A DNA stretch of 64,000 nt from contig NZ_KB907550.1 of assembly GCF_000382125.1 (NCBI RefSeq), positions 248,001 to 312,000 on the forward strand. Direction: 5' to 3'. Below the pieces are notes generated by a model. That model had not been told where the DNA came from. It saw only the letters and a program-made list of their open reading frames with translations, and made no database searches. This DNA comes from Eudoraea adriatica DSM 19308. GTDB lineage: Bacteria > Bacteroidota > Bacteroidia > Flavobacteriales > Flavobacteriaceae. How positions within the stretch are numbered: the stretch's first letter is position 1; each line of letters begins with the position of its first letter. The translations under genes were made by a program, and so were the position numbers. Of the stretch, positions 26,060 to 36,275 are shown piece after piece.

Positions 26060-27516
26060 TAAATCTGTTTTCTTAGACGGGCCACAGGAATACCCATTTG
26101 TTCCCTGTATTTAGCCACAGTGCGCCTTGCTATTGGATATCCCTTCTGTTTTAGGATGGCTGCTAATTTATCATCTGTTAGTGGTTTTTTCTTTTCTTCA
26201 TCCTTTATTACGGTTTCCAAAATACTTTTGATCTCCCTGGTAGAAACATCTTCTCCTTCTACATTTTTCATTGATTCAGAGAAATATTCCTTAATTAGTT
26301 TGGTGCCATAAGGTGTGTCAACATATTTGCTATTCGCAACCCGCGAAACTGTGGATACGTCCATGTGAATAGCATCTGCAATATCTTTCAGGATCATGGG
26401 TCGCAATTTCCGTTCATCACCACTGAGAAAGTACTCTTTTTGATATTGCATTATCGCATTCATAGTAACAAATAGTGTTTGCTGCCGCTGTTTAACGGCA
26501 TCTATAAACCATTTGGCAGAATCCAATTTTTGCTTGATAAACATAACGGCATCTTTTTGTGCTTTGGATTTATCCTTAGCACCTTTATAACCAGCCAACA
26601 TATTGCTATACTCATTGGAAATATGAAGTTCTGGTGCATTTCTTCCATTTAAGGTTAATTCCAGCTCTCCATCCACAATCTTAATAGAAAAATCCGGAAC
26701 AATATGTTCAATTACCTTATTGCTGCCAGAATAAGAACCTCCTGGCTTGGGATTTAATTTTTCAATTTCAGCAACGGCTTCTTTAAGTTCCTCTTCAGTT
26801 ATATCAAATTTCTGAAGTAATTTTTTAAAGTGTTTTTTGGTAAATTGTTCAAAAGATTTATCCAGAATGTTAATCGCCAATTCAATACTTGAAGTTCTCT
26901 CTTTGCGTTTAAGCTGAAGTATAAGGCACTCGTCCAATGTTCTTGCAGCAATACCGGGCGGATCCAATTCCTGGACAATTTTTAAGACCCGTTTAATATC
27001 TTCCTCTTCACAATAGATGTTTTGAGTAAAGGCCAAATCGTCTGCAATATCAGCGAGGGGCCGCCTTATATATCCGCTCTCATCAACACTACCAACCAAA
27101 AATTCGGCAATTGCCCAGTCCTGATCACTGAGATATATGGTGTTTAATTGATTAATCAGATACTGATGAAACGAAATGCCGGCTGCATAAGGAATGCTTT
27201 TTTCGTCATCATCCGGACTATAATTACTGGTTCTTGTTCTATAGTCAGGTACCTCATCGTCACTTAAGTAATCATCAATATTAATATCTTCTGCTGCTAT
27301 ACTTTCGCCCTCTGAGTCACCTTCAAAGTCTTCGTTAAAATCATCATCTAATGAATCCTTTTCTTCTTTACCTCGTTCCAATGCGGGGTTTTCTTCAAGT
27401 TCCTGGCTTATTCGTTGTTCAAATGCCTGTGTAGGCAGCTGAATAAGTTTCATCAACTGAATTTGCTGCGGAGATAGCTTTTGCGATAATTTAAACTGTA
27501 AGTGCTGTTTGAGCAT
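26059..27516 (-). CDS. rpoN: RNA polymerase sigma-54 factor
   Basis: 485 aa. Region I is the Gln/Leu-rich start QFKLSQKLSPQQIQLMKLIQLP, which contacts enhancer-binding proteins. An acidic region II (DDDFNEDFEGDSEGE) follows. Region III holds the core-binding domain and a helix-turn-helix (MDVSTVSRVANSKYV). The RpoN box near the C-terminus, ARRTVAKYREQMGIP, recognises the -24 promoter element. The length and layout are complete. The following membrane protein overlaps its stop. Confidence 0.96.
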   Translation of the reverse strand: MLKQHLQFKLSQKLSPQQIQLMKLIQLPTQAFEQRISQELEENPALERGKEEKDSLDDDFNEDFEGDSEGESIAAEDINIDDYLSDDEVPDYRTRTSNYSPDDDEKSIPYAAGISFHQYLINQLNTIYLSDQDWAIAEFLVGSVDESGYIRRPLADIADDLAFTQNIYCEEEDIKRVLKIVQELDPPGIAARTLDECLILQLKRKERTSSIELAINILDKSFEQFTKKHFKKLLQKFDITEEELKEAVAEIEKLNPKPGGSYSGSNKVIEHIVPDFSIKIVDGELELTLNGRNAPELHISNEYSNMLAGYKGAKDKSKAQKDAVMFIKQKLDSAKWFIDAVKQRQQTLFVTMNAIMQYQKEYFLSGDERKLRPMILKDIADAIHMDVSTVSRVANSKYVDTPYGTKLIKEYFSESMKNVEGEDVSTREIKSILETVIKDEEKKKPLTDDKLAAILKQKGYPIARRTVAKYREQMGIPVARLRKQI

Positions 27517-27578
27517 AAGCTTGTATTCTTTTCCTATCTATAAAGTTAAAGAATTAATATCATGTTGTGATTTTGGCC

Positions 27579-29012
27579 TTAAAACTCTGCGTTCTGCGGG
27601 GTTCTGGGAAAAGGGATCACATCTCTTATATTGCCCATTCCGGTAGTAAATTGCACCATACGTTCAAAACCTAGTCCAAATCCACTGTGAACAGCAGTTC
27701 CAAATTTCCTTAGATCCAGATACCACCAAAGTTCTTTTTCATCAATCCCTAAAGCTGCTATTTTTTCTTTTAAGACATCCAATCGCTCTTCACGCTGAGA
27801 GCCTCCTACAATTTCTCCTATTCCGGGAAATAAGATATCCATAGCTCTAACTGTCTTCCCATCTTCATTTAAACGCATATAAAACGCCTTTATTTTAGCA
27901 GGATAGTCAAATAAAATAACCGGACATTTAAAATGCTTTTCTACTAAATAGCGCTCATGCTCACTCTGCAGATCTGCACCCCATTCGTTAATTAGATATT
28001 GAAACTTTTTCTTTTTGTTTGGCTTGCTGTTTCTTAAAATGTCAATTGCTTCGGTATAGGTGATTCTAATAAATTCATTATCCACTACAAATTTCAACCT
28101 TTCTGTAAGCTTCATATCGCTTCGTTCCGCCATTGGCTTTGTTTTCTCTTCATCGAGAAGCCGATTTTCTAAGAATGCCAAATCCTCTTCACAATTTTCC
28201 AACAGATAAGAAATGATATTTTTAATAAAATCTTCTGCCAGGTCCATATTGTCTTTAAGATCGTAAAAAGCCATTTCAGGTTCAATCATCCAAAACTCTG
28301 CCAGATGCCTGGAAGTATTAGAATTTTCAGCCCTAAAAGTTGGGCCAAATGTATAGACTTTGCCCAATCCCATAGCATACGCTTCTGCTTCAAGTTGCCC
28401 GGAGACCGTAAGATTGGTTTCCTTCCCAAAAAAATCTTCTTTATAATTTACTTCACCACTGTCTGTCAAAGGGGGATTTTTGGGATCTAATGTGCTGACC
28501 CTGAACATTTCGCCTGCCCCTTCGGCATCCGAGCCAGTAATTATTGGGGCATGAAAATAGTAAAATCCGTTTTTCTGAAAATACGCGTGAATCGCAAAAG
28601 AAAGAGCCGATCTCACACGCATAACGGCAGCAAAGGTATTAGTGCGTATCCTTAGATGTGCCTGTTCCCTTAAAAACTCCATTGAATGCTTTTTGGGTTG
28701 AATGGGATAGCTGTCCGGATCGGAGAGGCCATGAACAAAAATTTCTTCTGCTTGTATCTCAACACTTTGCCCTTTTCCAAGGCTTTCCACAAGGACACCC
28801 TTTATTTTTAATGCAGCACCCGTTGCAATTTTCTTTAGTAAATCTTCATCGAATCGTTCAAAATCGACCACACATTGAATGTTTTTAATGGTGGAACCAT
28901 CATTCAATGCAATAAATCTGTTGCTTCGAAATGTTTTGACCCATCCATTTACTTCTACCTTTTGTTTTAAAGGGGGTGACTGAAGTAGCTCATTTATACT
29001 GTATGATTTCAT
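27579..29012 (-). CDS. asnS: Asparaginyl-tRNA synthetase
   Basis: 477 aa class IIb synthetase. The N-terminal OB-fold anticodon-binding domain includes [11 protein letters not shown]-like [18 protein letters not shown]. Class II motif 2 is [21 protein letters not shown] and motif 3 is [27 protein letters not shown]. The specificity-related [13 protein letters not shown] and [10 protein letters not shown] segments fit AsnRS rather than AspRS. It charges tRNA-Asn. A TATCTTTG (-7-like) lies 27 bp upstream on this strand, without a clear -33 element. Confidence 0.95.
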   Translation of the reverse strand: MKSYSINELLQSPPLKQKVEVNGWVKTFRSNRFIALNDGSTIKNIQCVVDFERFDEDLLKKIATGAALKIKGVLVESLGKGQSVEIQAEEIFVHGLSDPDSYPIQPKKHSMEFLREQAHLRIRTNTFAAVMRVRSALSFAIHAYFQKNGFYYFHAPIITGSDAEGAGEMFRVSTLDPKNPPLTDSGEVNYKEDFFGKETNLTVSGQLEAEAYAMGLGKVYTFGPTFRAENSNTSRHLAEFWMIEPEMAFYDLKDNMDLAEDFIKNIISYLLENCEEDLAFLENRLLDEEKTKPMAERSDMKLTERLKFVVDNEFIRITYTEAIDILRNSKPNKKKKFQYLINEWGADLQSEHERYLVEKHFKCPVILFDYPAKIKAFYMRLNEDGKTVRAMDILFPGIGEIVGGSQREERLDVLKEKIAALGIDEKELWWYLDLRKFGTAVHSGFGLGFERMVQFTTGMGNIRDVIPFPRTPQNAEF

Positions 29013-29114
29013 ACCAGATCAGTTCTGAATTTAAATGGCAAAGATAACTTATTGGTCAAAATATACGGCTTTAAACGACTTATAAAATGGCAAGTGAAAA
29101 CCATTGGATCAATC

Positions 29115-31547
29115 TTATGATCTGCCTCTGGGCAACTCCTCTTTTGGAAGGATGTCTATTTGAGGTTTTTTTAGAACTTCCTTGTTAGCAATGCTCCGCT
29201 CCAGGGAGAGCAGGAGTGAAGGAAGTAAAATTAAATTGGCTAACATGGCAAAGAGCAGTGTAGCCGATACTAATGCACCCAAAGCAACCGTGCCTCCAAA
29301 ACTGGAAATTGTAAATACCGAAAATCCAAAGAAAAGGACAATAGAGGTATAAAACATGCTTACACCGGTCTCCCGTAAAGCGGCATATACAGATTTTTGA
29401 ATGCGCCAGTGATTAGCGATGAGTTCTTGTCGGTATTTAGCCAGAAAGTGAATGGTATCATCAACCGATATCCCGAATGCGATACTAAAAACTAATATTG
29501 TAGAAGGTTTAATTGGCACTCCCACAAAACCCATAACACCCGCAGTAATGGCCAAGGGCAAAAGATTCGGAATCAGGGAAATAACGATCATTCGGAAGGA
29601 ACGGAATAAATATGCGATAAATAAAGCTATTAACCCAATAGCTAGGGATAAGGACAGTACCAGATTTTTTACCAAATATTTGGTGCCTTTTAAAAAAAGC
29701 AGTGCTTTCCCGGTCACATATACATTAAATCGATCCGCGGGAAATATTTTGCTGATTTCATCCAGCATCGATTTTTCAATTTCTTCCATTTGCTCTGTAG
29801 GAACATCCTTGATGAAAGTGGTGATCCTGGCAACCTGCCCTGTGCTGTCGACGAAGTTTTCAATTAAGCCTTCATTTCCCTGAGACTTTCTGGCTACATC
29901 CATAATAAAATTGTATTCCTGAGAAGTGGGTAGTTGGTAATATTTAGGAATTCCATTATAGAAAGCTTGTTTGGAATATTTTACTAAATTAACAACGGAT
30001 ATGGGTTTTGATAAAGCCGGGGTCTCATCAATCATTTCCCCCAGCTCATTCATTTTTTTTAGTGTAACCGGTTTCAATACTCCATTTTTCCTTTCTGTAT
30101 CTATGACAATTTCAATAGGCATGATTCCATTGAACTCTTCATCAAAAAATTGAATGTCTTTATAAAACCCGGTGCTTTTAGGCATATCTTCAACAAGATT
30201 CCCGGATATTTTGATTTGATAAATTCCAATAATACTAATTATCAATGCTATCAATGAGATTGAATAAATAGTGATCCTTTTTTCTCTTACTATGTGTTCC
30301 ATCCAGTTTACAAAAGCATCTATCCATTTTTTGTTGAGGTGTTTCAGATGTTTTGATTTTGGAGGGTACATAAAACTATACACTATTGGTATAATAAGTA
30401 TGGAAAGAATAAAGATGCATAGAATATTTATTGAAGCTACTATGCCAAATTCAGTCAAAAGTTTACTGTCTGTTATGATGAAGGTGGCAAAACCACATGC
30501 TGTGGTAACATTCGTCATAAGTGTTGCATTACCAATTTTTGATATGACCCTTTTTAATGATAAAGCCTGATTTCCATGTTTTTTAACCTCCTGTTGATAT
30601 TTATTAATTAGAAAAATACAATTAGGTATCCCGATTACTATGATAAGCGGGGGAATAAGGGCTGTTAAAACTGTAATTTCATATTTTAATAGCCCCAGGA
30701 TCCCAAAGGCCCACATAACTCCAATAAGGACTACACACATGGAAATTAATGTTGCACGGATACTGCGGAAAAAGAAAAAGAAAATTAGGGAAGTAACAAT
30801 AAGAGCTGCTGCAATGAATATTCCAATTTCATTAATTATATTTTGGGTATTCATGGTGCGTATATACGGCATTCCTGAGACCCGAACATCCATATTTGTT
30901 TCTTTCTCAAAGTCGGATATTAGTATATGAAGGTCTTTAAGAATAAAGTCTTTCCGAACCGGAGTATTTACTATATCCTTGTCCATATAGACAAGTGTTC
31001 TTATAGTCCTCGTTTCTTTATTGTACAACAGGTTATCATAGAAAGGTAAATTATTGAACATATATTGGGTTAGGCTATCTACCTCAATATCATTTACCGG
31101 GGTCTGCTCAATTAACGGACGCAGAATAAATTGCTGTTCCTTTTTGTCCCTTATTAGTTCCTTAAGATTATCTACAGATACAACGTAATCTACTTCCGGA
31201 AAAGCTGCCAATTGTTTGCTTAATCTGTTCCATCTGTTGAAATTTTCAACTTCATACAGCGAACTGTCTTTAATAGCAAAAACAATTGTATTTCCTTCTT
31301 CGCCAAATTTTTGAAGAAAATTTTCATAGGCAATATTCAGCGGGTGATTATCGGGGAGTAAATTGGCCTCAGAGGTGGAAAATTTCATGTTCTTCCATTG
31401 AAAACCCAGAAAAACAGTGAAGACAGCGATTCCTACTAAAATCAGAATTCTGTTTCTAAGAATTATTCTTCCAACCTTAGCCCAAAATCCACTTGTAATC
31501 TTCGAAACCATATTATTATTTAAAAATTGAATGGGCTTAGAATGCAC
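29115..31547 (-). CDS. MMPL/RND-family transporter (sterol-sensing/patched-like exporter)
   Basis: 810 aa; a start at Met13 (31511, MVSKITSGFWAKVG) is equally possible. Twelve hydrophobic helices in a 1+5+1+5 arrangement with two large periplasmic domains, the RND plan. Helix 4-like segments include GIPNCIFLINKYQQE in the first half and FGISVDDTIHFLAKYR in the second, the latter with the Asp pair expected for proton relay. GCAAP-type motifs of HAE1 pumps are absent, so this is the single-component MMPL type thought to move lipids or hopanoid-like molecules. It lies alone between asnS and a small ORF. The substrate is unknown. Confidence 0.88.
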   Translation of the reverse strand: MHSKPIQFLNNNMVSKITSGFWAKVGRIILRNRILILVGIAVFTVFLGFQWKNMKFSTSEANLLPDNHPLNIAYENFLQKFGEEGNTIVFAIKDSSLYEVENFNRWNRLSKQLAAFPEVDYVVSVDNLKELIRDKKEQQFILRPLIEQTPVNDIEVDSLTQYMFNNLPFYDNLLYNKETRTIRTLVYMDKDIVNTPVRKDFILKDLHILISDFEKETNMDVRVSGMPYIRTMNTQNIINEIGIFIAAALIVTSLIFFFFFRSIRATLISMCVVLIGVMWAFGILGLLKYEITVLTALIPPLIIVIGIPNCIFLINKYQQEVKKHGNQALSLKRVISKIGNATLMTNVTTACGFATFIITDSKLLTEFGIVASINILCIFILSILIIPIVYSFMYPPKSKHLKHLNKKWIDAFVNWMEHIVREKRITIYSISLIALIISIIGIYQIKISGNLVEDMPKSTGFYKDIQFFDEEFNGIMPIEIVIDTERKNGVLKPVTLKKMNELGEMIDETPALSKPISVVNLVKYSKQAFYNGIPKYYQLPTSQEYNFIMDVARKSQGNEGLIENFVDSTGQVARITTFIKDVPTEQMEEIEKSMLDEISKIFPADRFNVYVTGKALLFLKGTKYLVKNLVLSLSLAIGLIALFIAYLFRSFRMIVISLIPNLLPLAITAGVMGFVGVPIKPSTILVFSIAFGISVDDTIHFLAKYRQELIANHWRIQKSVYAALRETGVSMFYTSIVLFFGFSVFTISSFGGTVALGALVSATLLFAMLANLILLPSLLLSLERSIANKEVLKKPQIDILPKEELPRGRS

Positions 31548-31761
31548 CCGGGTCTGAAGACCAATTCAACAGGCATAATATTTTTTAATAGCGGCAAAGG
31601 TAGAAAACATCGAGGACTGTACCTAGAAACGCTTTATAAAATAGTGAATCTCAACATTTTCATCTCAAAAGGTTATTTGCTACAGAATTTATGTAAATTG
31701 AAAGGATGTAAAACTGCGAGATAGTAAATTCCACTATGAAAATTGTTAAAGAAATGATGCT

Positions 31762-31875
31762 ATGACCGATGAAAAAAACTATAGTAAAATTGCAATTATT
31801 CTATACAGGGTTTTGATAGTCATTTCTGCTATTATAGTTATTGCAGCGATTATTGCGATATATTTTAGGGGATAG
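31762..31875 (+). CDS. Small single-pass membrane protein, 37 aa
   Basis: Hand-translated: MTDEKNYSKIAIILYRVLIV followed by an Ile/Ala-rich hydrophobic helix and a short YFRG tail. One transmembrane helix with a polar N-terminus. It lies in the 400-bp gap between the RND gene and frr, opposite in strand to both. There is no homology evidence; it may be a genuine small membrane protein or a chance ORF. Confidence 0.4.
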   Translation: MTDEKNYSKIAIILYRVLIVISAIIVIAAIIAIYFRG

Positions 31876-31943
31876 TAGAAAACTTAATTAATGGATACTG
31901 GTCCATATCCAAATAATTAGCTGAAAGGACGGCGCAGCATGAA

Positions 31944-32498
31944 TTAAACTTTCATAATCTCAGCTTCCTTGACCTCAAGTATCTTGTCTATTTTTTCAGT
32001 GTACATATTGGTCATTTCCTGAATATCTATTTCTGCATTTTTTTCAAGATCTTCTGAAATACCCAGATGTTTTATTTCTTTATTAGCTTCCTGTCTTGCA
32101 CTTCGAACACTGATTTTGGCATCTTCCGCCTCCGATTTTGCCTGCTTAACTAATTGTATTCTTCTTTCTTCAGTTAGAGGAGGAACATTAATAATGACCA
32201 CCTCTCCGTTATTCATTGGATTAAAACCAAGGTTGGCATTCATAATTGCAGTTTCTATTTCTGTCAGCAAACTTTTTTCCCAGGGCTGAACAGAAAGTGT
32301 TCGCGCATCTGGTGTATTTATATTAGATACTTGCGATAAGGGAGTTTGAGAGCCATAATAGTCTACCATTACCGTTGATAGCATTGAGGGGTTGGCTTTT
32401 CCTGCTCTAATTTTAACTAATGCTTTTTCCAAATGCACAATAGCGCCATCCATACTTTCTTTGGTGGCTTCCAAAATAAATTTAACATCTTCGTCCAT
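31944..32498 (-). CDS. frr: Ribosome recycling factor
   Basis: 184 aa, the standard size. Motifs: the N-terminal KESMDGAIVHLEKALVKIRAGKANPSML, DARTLSVQPWEKSLLTEIETAI, and the C-terminal EERRIQLVKQAKSEAEDAKISVRSARQEAN, giving the three-helix-bundle domain. It dissociates the post-termination ribosome with EF-G. It is 39 bp downstream of pyrH on the same strand, the conserved bacterial order. Confidence 0.97.
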   Translation of the reverse strand: MDEDVKFILEATKESMDGAIVHLEKALVKIRAGKANPSMLSTVMVDYYGSQTPLSQVSNINTPDARTLSVQPWEKSLLTEIETAIMNANLGFNPMNNGEVVIINVPPLTEERRIQLVKQAKSEAEDAKISVRSARQEANKEIKHLGISEDLEKNAEIDIQEMTNMYTEKIDKILEVKEAEIMKV

Positions 32499-32537
32499 AA
32501 CAAACTTTATAACTTATTTTACGCAAATTATACTAAA

Positions 32538-33245
32538 CTAAAGATCCACTACCGTCCCAATATTTTCGCCTGATACTATTTTAAGGAGATTACCTTTTTT
32601 ATTCATATCAAAAACAACAATTGGCAGATTGTTTTCCTGACTAAGGGTAAATGCTGTTGTATCCATTACTTTTAAGCCCTTGGTAAGGACGTCATTAAAA
32701 CTAATAGTTTCAAACTTGGTAGCCGTTTTATCTTTTTCAGGATCACTCGTGTAAATACCATCCACTCTGGTGCCTTTTAGGATAACGTCTGCTTCAACTT
32801 CAATAGCCCTCAAAACTGCAGCAGAATCTGTTGTGAAATATGGGTTTCCGGTACCCCCTCCAAAAATTACTACTCGTCCTTTTTCCAAATGGCGCATAGC
32901 CCTTCTTCTAATAAATGGTTCCGCAACTTCGTTTATCTTTATAGCAGATTGTAATCTTGTTTGCACACCATTGAGTTCCAAAGCACTCTGTAATGCCAGG
33001 CCATTTATGACGGTTGCCAGCATCCCCATATGATCTGCCTGAACCCTGTCCATTCCATTACTTGCACCCGCAAGTCCTCTAAAAATATTTCCTCCGCCAA
33101 TGACAATCGCTACTTCAACACCCAGATTCACCACTTCCTTTATTTCTTGTGCATATTCAGCCAGTCTAGCGGCATCAATCCCGTACTGTTTGTTGCCCAT
33201 TAGTGCTTCACCACTGAGTTTAAGAAGTATTCGTTTATATAACAT
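32538..33245 (-). CDS. pyrH: UMP kinase
   Basis: 235 aa amino-acid-kinase fold. [11 protein letters not shown] near the N-terminus binds phosphate, [10 protein letters not shown] forms the glycine loop, [15 protein letters not shown] is the UMP site, and [14 protein letters not shown] and [14 protein letters not shown] are C-terminal signatures. It phosphorylates UMP to UDP with ATP. It is followed by frr and stands at the end of the rpsB-tsf-pyrH-frr neighbourhood, here split by an M61 peptidase gene on the other strand. Confidence 0.97.
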   Translation of the reverse strand: MLYKRILLKLSGEALMGNKQYGIDAARLAEYAQEIKEVVNLGVEVAIVIGGGNIFRGLAGASNGMDRVQADHMGMLATVINGLALQSALELNGVQTRLQSAIKINEVAEPFIRRRAMRHLEKGRVVIFGGGTGNPYFTTDSAAVLRAIEVEADVILKGTRVDGIYTSDPEKDKTATKFETISFNDVLTKGLKVMDTTAFTLSQENNLPIVVFDMNKKGNLLKIVSGENIGTVVDL

Positions 33246-33403
33246 ATTGTCCTAAGCTGATTCGCAAACAAAAATAATCAAAAATATTTATGAGAAGTCT
33301 TCGTTAATAGGTTTAATGTTCATCTTAATTATTTGCTAATGATTATCATGATCTGGATTAATTTTAATAATCTTGTTTTTTAACCATTATATCACAGATA
33401 TAC

Positions 33404-35275
33404 ATGAAAAAATTAATTATCCTATATGTTTTGCTTGCTTTATTATATAGTTGTGGCACTTCAAAATCTGTTTTATCTGAAGAAAATACAGTTATTGAAA
33501 CAACTATAGATTTGGTAAATGTTGCAAATGACAGGGTTAATGTAACTATTAATCCGGGATCATTTAGTAAGAACAACATTTCCTTCTTTATCCCAAAAAC
33601 AGTTCCGGGAACATATAGTGAAGATAACTACGGAAAGTATATTGAGGACCTGAAAGCCTATGATTATAAGGGTAATGAACTTTTGGTTACGTCAATTGGA
33701 GCCAATGAGTGGAATATTTCCGATGCCACAAAATTAGATAAGATATCTTATTATGTTACGGACACTTATGATACTGAAAGTGAATTAAACGATCCGGTAT
33801 TTTCTCCTGCCGGCACAAATATCTTAAAGGATAAAAATTTTGTTTTGAATCTTCATGGTTTTGTGGGATACTTCGAGGGATTAAAGGAAGTGCCCTACGA
33901 ATTAATTATTTCCTCTCCTTCAAACCTGGTACCCACAACATCATTGAACAAAAAGCCGGAAGTAGCTGAAAGTATGACAGATACATTTGTCGCTTCAAGA
34001 TATTTTGAAGTAGTAGATAACCCAATTCTCTATGCAAAGGAAAACACAGCTTCGTTTGTTATAAATGATATTACAATTAATCTTAGTGTTTACTCTCCAA
34101 ATGACCGCTATGCGGCCACAGACCTAAAAGAGAGTATGGAGCGCATGATGCGTGCTCAAAAGGCTTTTCTTGGTGAAATAGACGGAACAAAGGAATATAA
34201 CATACTATTGTATCTATCTACACTGGATCAAAATGATGCTTCAGGATTCGGAGCTTTGGAACATCATACATCTACCGTTGTAGTACTTCCGGAGCAAATG
34301 CCACTGGAGGCCCTCGAAACGGCAATGATAGATGTGGTTTCACATGAATTTTTTCACATTGTTACTCCCTTGAATGTCCATTCAAAGGAAATTCAATTTT
34401 TTGATTTCAACGATCCTAAAATGTCTCAACATCTGTGGATGTATGAAGGAACTACAGAATATTTCGCCAACCTATTCCAGATCCAACAAGGGCTGATTGA
34501 TGAGGCTGACTTCTTCACGCGAATTGTAGACAAAATAAACAATTCCAAATCCTATGATGATGAAATGTCATTTACAACTATGAGTAGTAATATTTTGGAA
34601 AACCCTTATAAAGGAAATTATGCCAATGTATATGAAAAAGGAACTTTATTAAATATGAGTTTGGATATCAGGCTCAGGGACCTGAGCAATGGAGAAAAAG
34701 GAGTATTGTGGTTAATGAAGGAACTTTCAAAGAAATATGACGATGACACACCATTTGAGGATGACGAAATTATTGATGAAATCGTGGCAATGACCTATCC
34801 TGAAATCAGATCATTTTTTGAATTATATGTCCAGGGGAATACCCCTTTGGATTATGACGAGATTTTAGCCTCGGTAGGATTGAGGACTACAGATAGTCAG
34901 GAGCGAAGCGGTTATTTCTTAAATGGAGAGGTGCCTTTTATAGATATTGATCCAAGCAATAATGATGCGATATTTATCAGAAACGGGATTGAATTAAACA
35001 CTTTCTTTACAGATCTTGGTGCACAAGGAGGTGATACAATAAGAAGTATTGACGGGATGCCAATTTCATTAGAATCCATCAGACCTATTATTGGACAAAG
35101 TTTTGGATGGACATCCGACAGGGAAATCACCATGGTTGTTACTCGTGGTGATGAAGATTTAACCTTACAAGGGAAAGTTGGGACGCCGATGCTAAAAGTG
35201 ACCACTATTGTGCCCATTGATAGCCTGGAGAACACACCTCAATCTAAACTCAGAAAAGCATGGCTTAAAGGCTAA
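33404..35275 (+). CDS. M61 family (glycyl aminopeptidase-like) lipoprotein metallopeptidase
   Basis: 623 aa. The signal peptide ends in the lipobox LLYSCG, so it is a lipoprotein. The zinc site HEFFH is at residues 314-318, followed by the downstream Glu in YEGTTEYFAN (near 350), the gluzincin arrangement of M61. The N-terminal third is beta-rich, as in the family. The C-terminal part after about residue 500 (DSQERSGYFLNG, GDTIRSIDGMPIS) has the look of a PDZ domain. It stands alone between pyrH and tsf on the opposite strand. The substrate is unknown. Confidence 0.9.
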   Translation: MKKLIILYVLLALLYSCGTSKSVLSEENTVIETTIDLVNVANDRVNVTINPGSFSKNNISFFIPKTVPGTYSEDNYGKYIEDLKAYDYKGNELLVTSIGANEWNISDATKLDKISYYVTDTYDTESELNDPVFSPAGTNILKDKNFVLNLHGFVGYFEGLKEVPYELIISSPSNLVPTTSLNKKPEVAESMTDTFVASRYFEVVDNPILYAKENTASFVINDITINLSVYSPNDRYAATDLKESMERMMRAQKAFLGEIDGTKEYNILLYLSTLDQNDASGFGALEHHTSTVVVLPEQMPLEALETAMIDVVSHEFFHIVTPLNVHSKEIQFFDFNDPKMSQHLWMYEGTTEYFANLFQIQQGLIDEADFFTRIVDKINNSKSYDDEMSFTTMSSNILENPYKGNYANVYEKGTLLNMSLDIRLRDLSNGEKGVLWLMKELSKKYDDDTPFEDDEIIDEIVAMTYPEIRSFFELYVQGNTPLDYDEILASVGLRTTDSQERSGYFLNGEVPFIDIDPSNNDAIFIRNGIELNTFFTDLGAQGGDTIRSIDGMPISLESIRPIIGQSFGWTSDREITMVVTRGDEDLTLQGKVGTPMLKVTTIVPIDSLENTPQSKLRKAWLKG

Positions 35276-35332
35276 CAGCCCTCCTGTAAATAGTAAATGT
35301 TTCTTTAACAATAAGTTTAGGATTTCACACAT

Positions 35333-35367
35333 AAAAAAACCACTTCTCTTTTGAAAAGTGGTTTTTT
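35333..35367. terminator. Bidirectional terminator between the M61 peptidase gene and tsf
   Basis: AAAAAACCACTT plus its inverse complement AAGTGGTTTTTT around CTCTTTTGAA. It has an A-run on one side and a T-run on the other, so it can end transcripts from both converging genes. Confidence 0.9.
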
Positions 35368-35385
35368 AATAATTAAATTGTTGTT

Positions 35386-36210
35386 TTAGCCTAAAGCCAA
35401 CCTTTCGAAGCCTGTTATTTTCAAATCAGGATTGACGGATTGGATGTATTGAGAAACACTCTGCTTGCTGTCTTTAATAAAATCCTGGTTAACAAGAGTA
35501 TTGTCTTTAAAGAAACGTTTTAATTTGCCTTTTGCAATATTGTCCAGCATGGCCTCGGGCTTACCTTCCTGACGCAACTGGTCTTTGGCTATTTCTATCT
35601 CCTTATCAATAACGGATTGATCTACTGCCGATTCATCAAGTGCAACCGGATTCATAGCTGCTGCCTGCATAGCTATATCTTTGGCCGCTACATCCGCACC
35701 TTCAACTGCACTAGAAAGTCCTACCAAAGTTGCAATCTTGTTACCTGCATGAATATAAGATCCAACATAGGGGGCATTCAGTTTTTTAAAGCCGCCAATT
35801 TCAATTTTTTCACCAATTACACCGGTTTGCTCAGTAAGTTTTTCCTTTACGCTAATGCCATTGTAATTTGCATTCAGGAATTCATCTTTACTGTCAAAAT
35901 CAAGTGCAAGTTTAGCCAGCTCATTGGCCAGGGCAACAAAACTATCATTCTTGGCAACAAAATCTGTTTCACAATTAAGAGAAATTAAAACTCCACTGGT
36001 TTTGTCAGAATTAACCTGGGCAATAGCGGCTCCTTCAGATGAATCTCTATCTGCTCTCTTTGCAGCCACTTTCTGTCCTTTTTTTCGAAGGATTTCAATA
36101 GCTTTTTCAAAATCTCCTTCGGCTTCGACAAGTGCATTTTTGCAGTCCATCATTCCTGCACCAGTTGTCTTTCTTAAATTGTTAACTTCTGCGGCGGTAA
36201 TTTTCACCAT
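35386..36210 (-). CDS. tsf: Elongation factor Ts
   Basis: 274 aa. N-terminal UBA-like domain (ITAAEVNNLRKTTGAGMMDCKNALVEAEGDFEKAIEILRKKG), then the EF-Tu-contacting TDFVAKN signature near residue 82. The length is typical. It recycles EF-Tu-GDP. It is 65 bp downstream of rpsB on the same strand, the classical rpsB-tsf operon. Confidence 0.97.
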   Translation of the reverse strand: MVKITAAEVNNLRKTTGAGMMDCKNALVEAEGDFEKAIEILRKKGQKVAAKRADRDSSEGAAIAQVNSDKTSGVLISLNCETDFVAKNDSFVALANELAKLALDFDSKDEFLNANYNGISVKEKLTEQTGVIGEKIEIGGFKKLNAPYVGSYIHAGNKIATLVGLSSAVEGADVAAKDIAMQAAAMNPVALDESAVDQSVIDKEIEIAKDQLRQEGKPEAMLDNIAKGKLKRFFKDNTLVNQDFIKDSKQSVSQYIQSVNPDLKITGFERLALG

Positions 36211-36275
36211 TTTATTTTCTTTTTATTGAACATGTTAACCCATGTTCAGTTGTAAATTATTTTATAAACCTTTAG

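Noticed and set aside
31527-31724. 65-codon plus-strand ORF overlapping the start of the RND gene
   Set aside because: Composition is unlike the neighbours, it overlaps the RND gene's 5' end and shows no recognisable feature.
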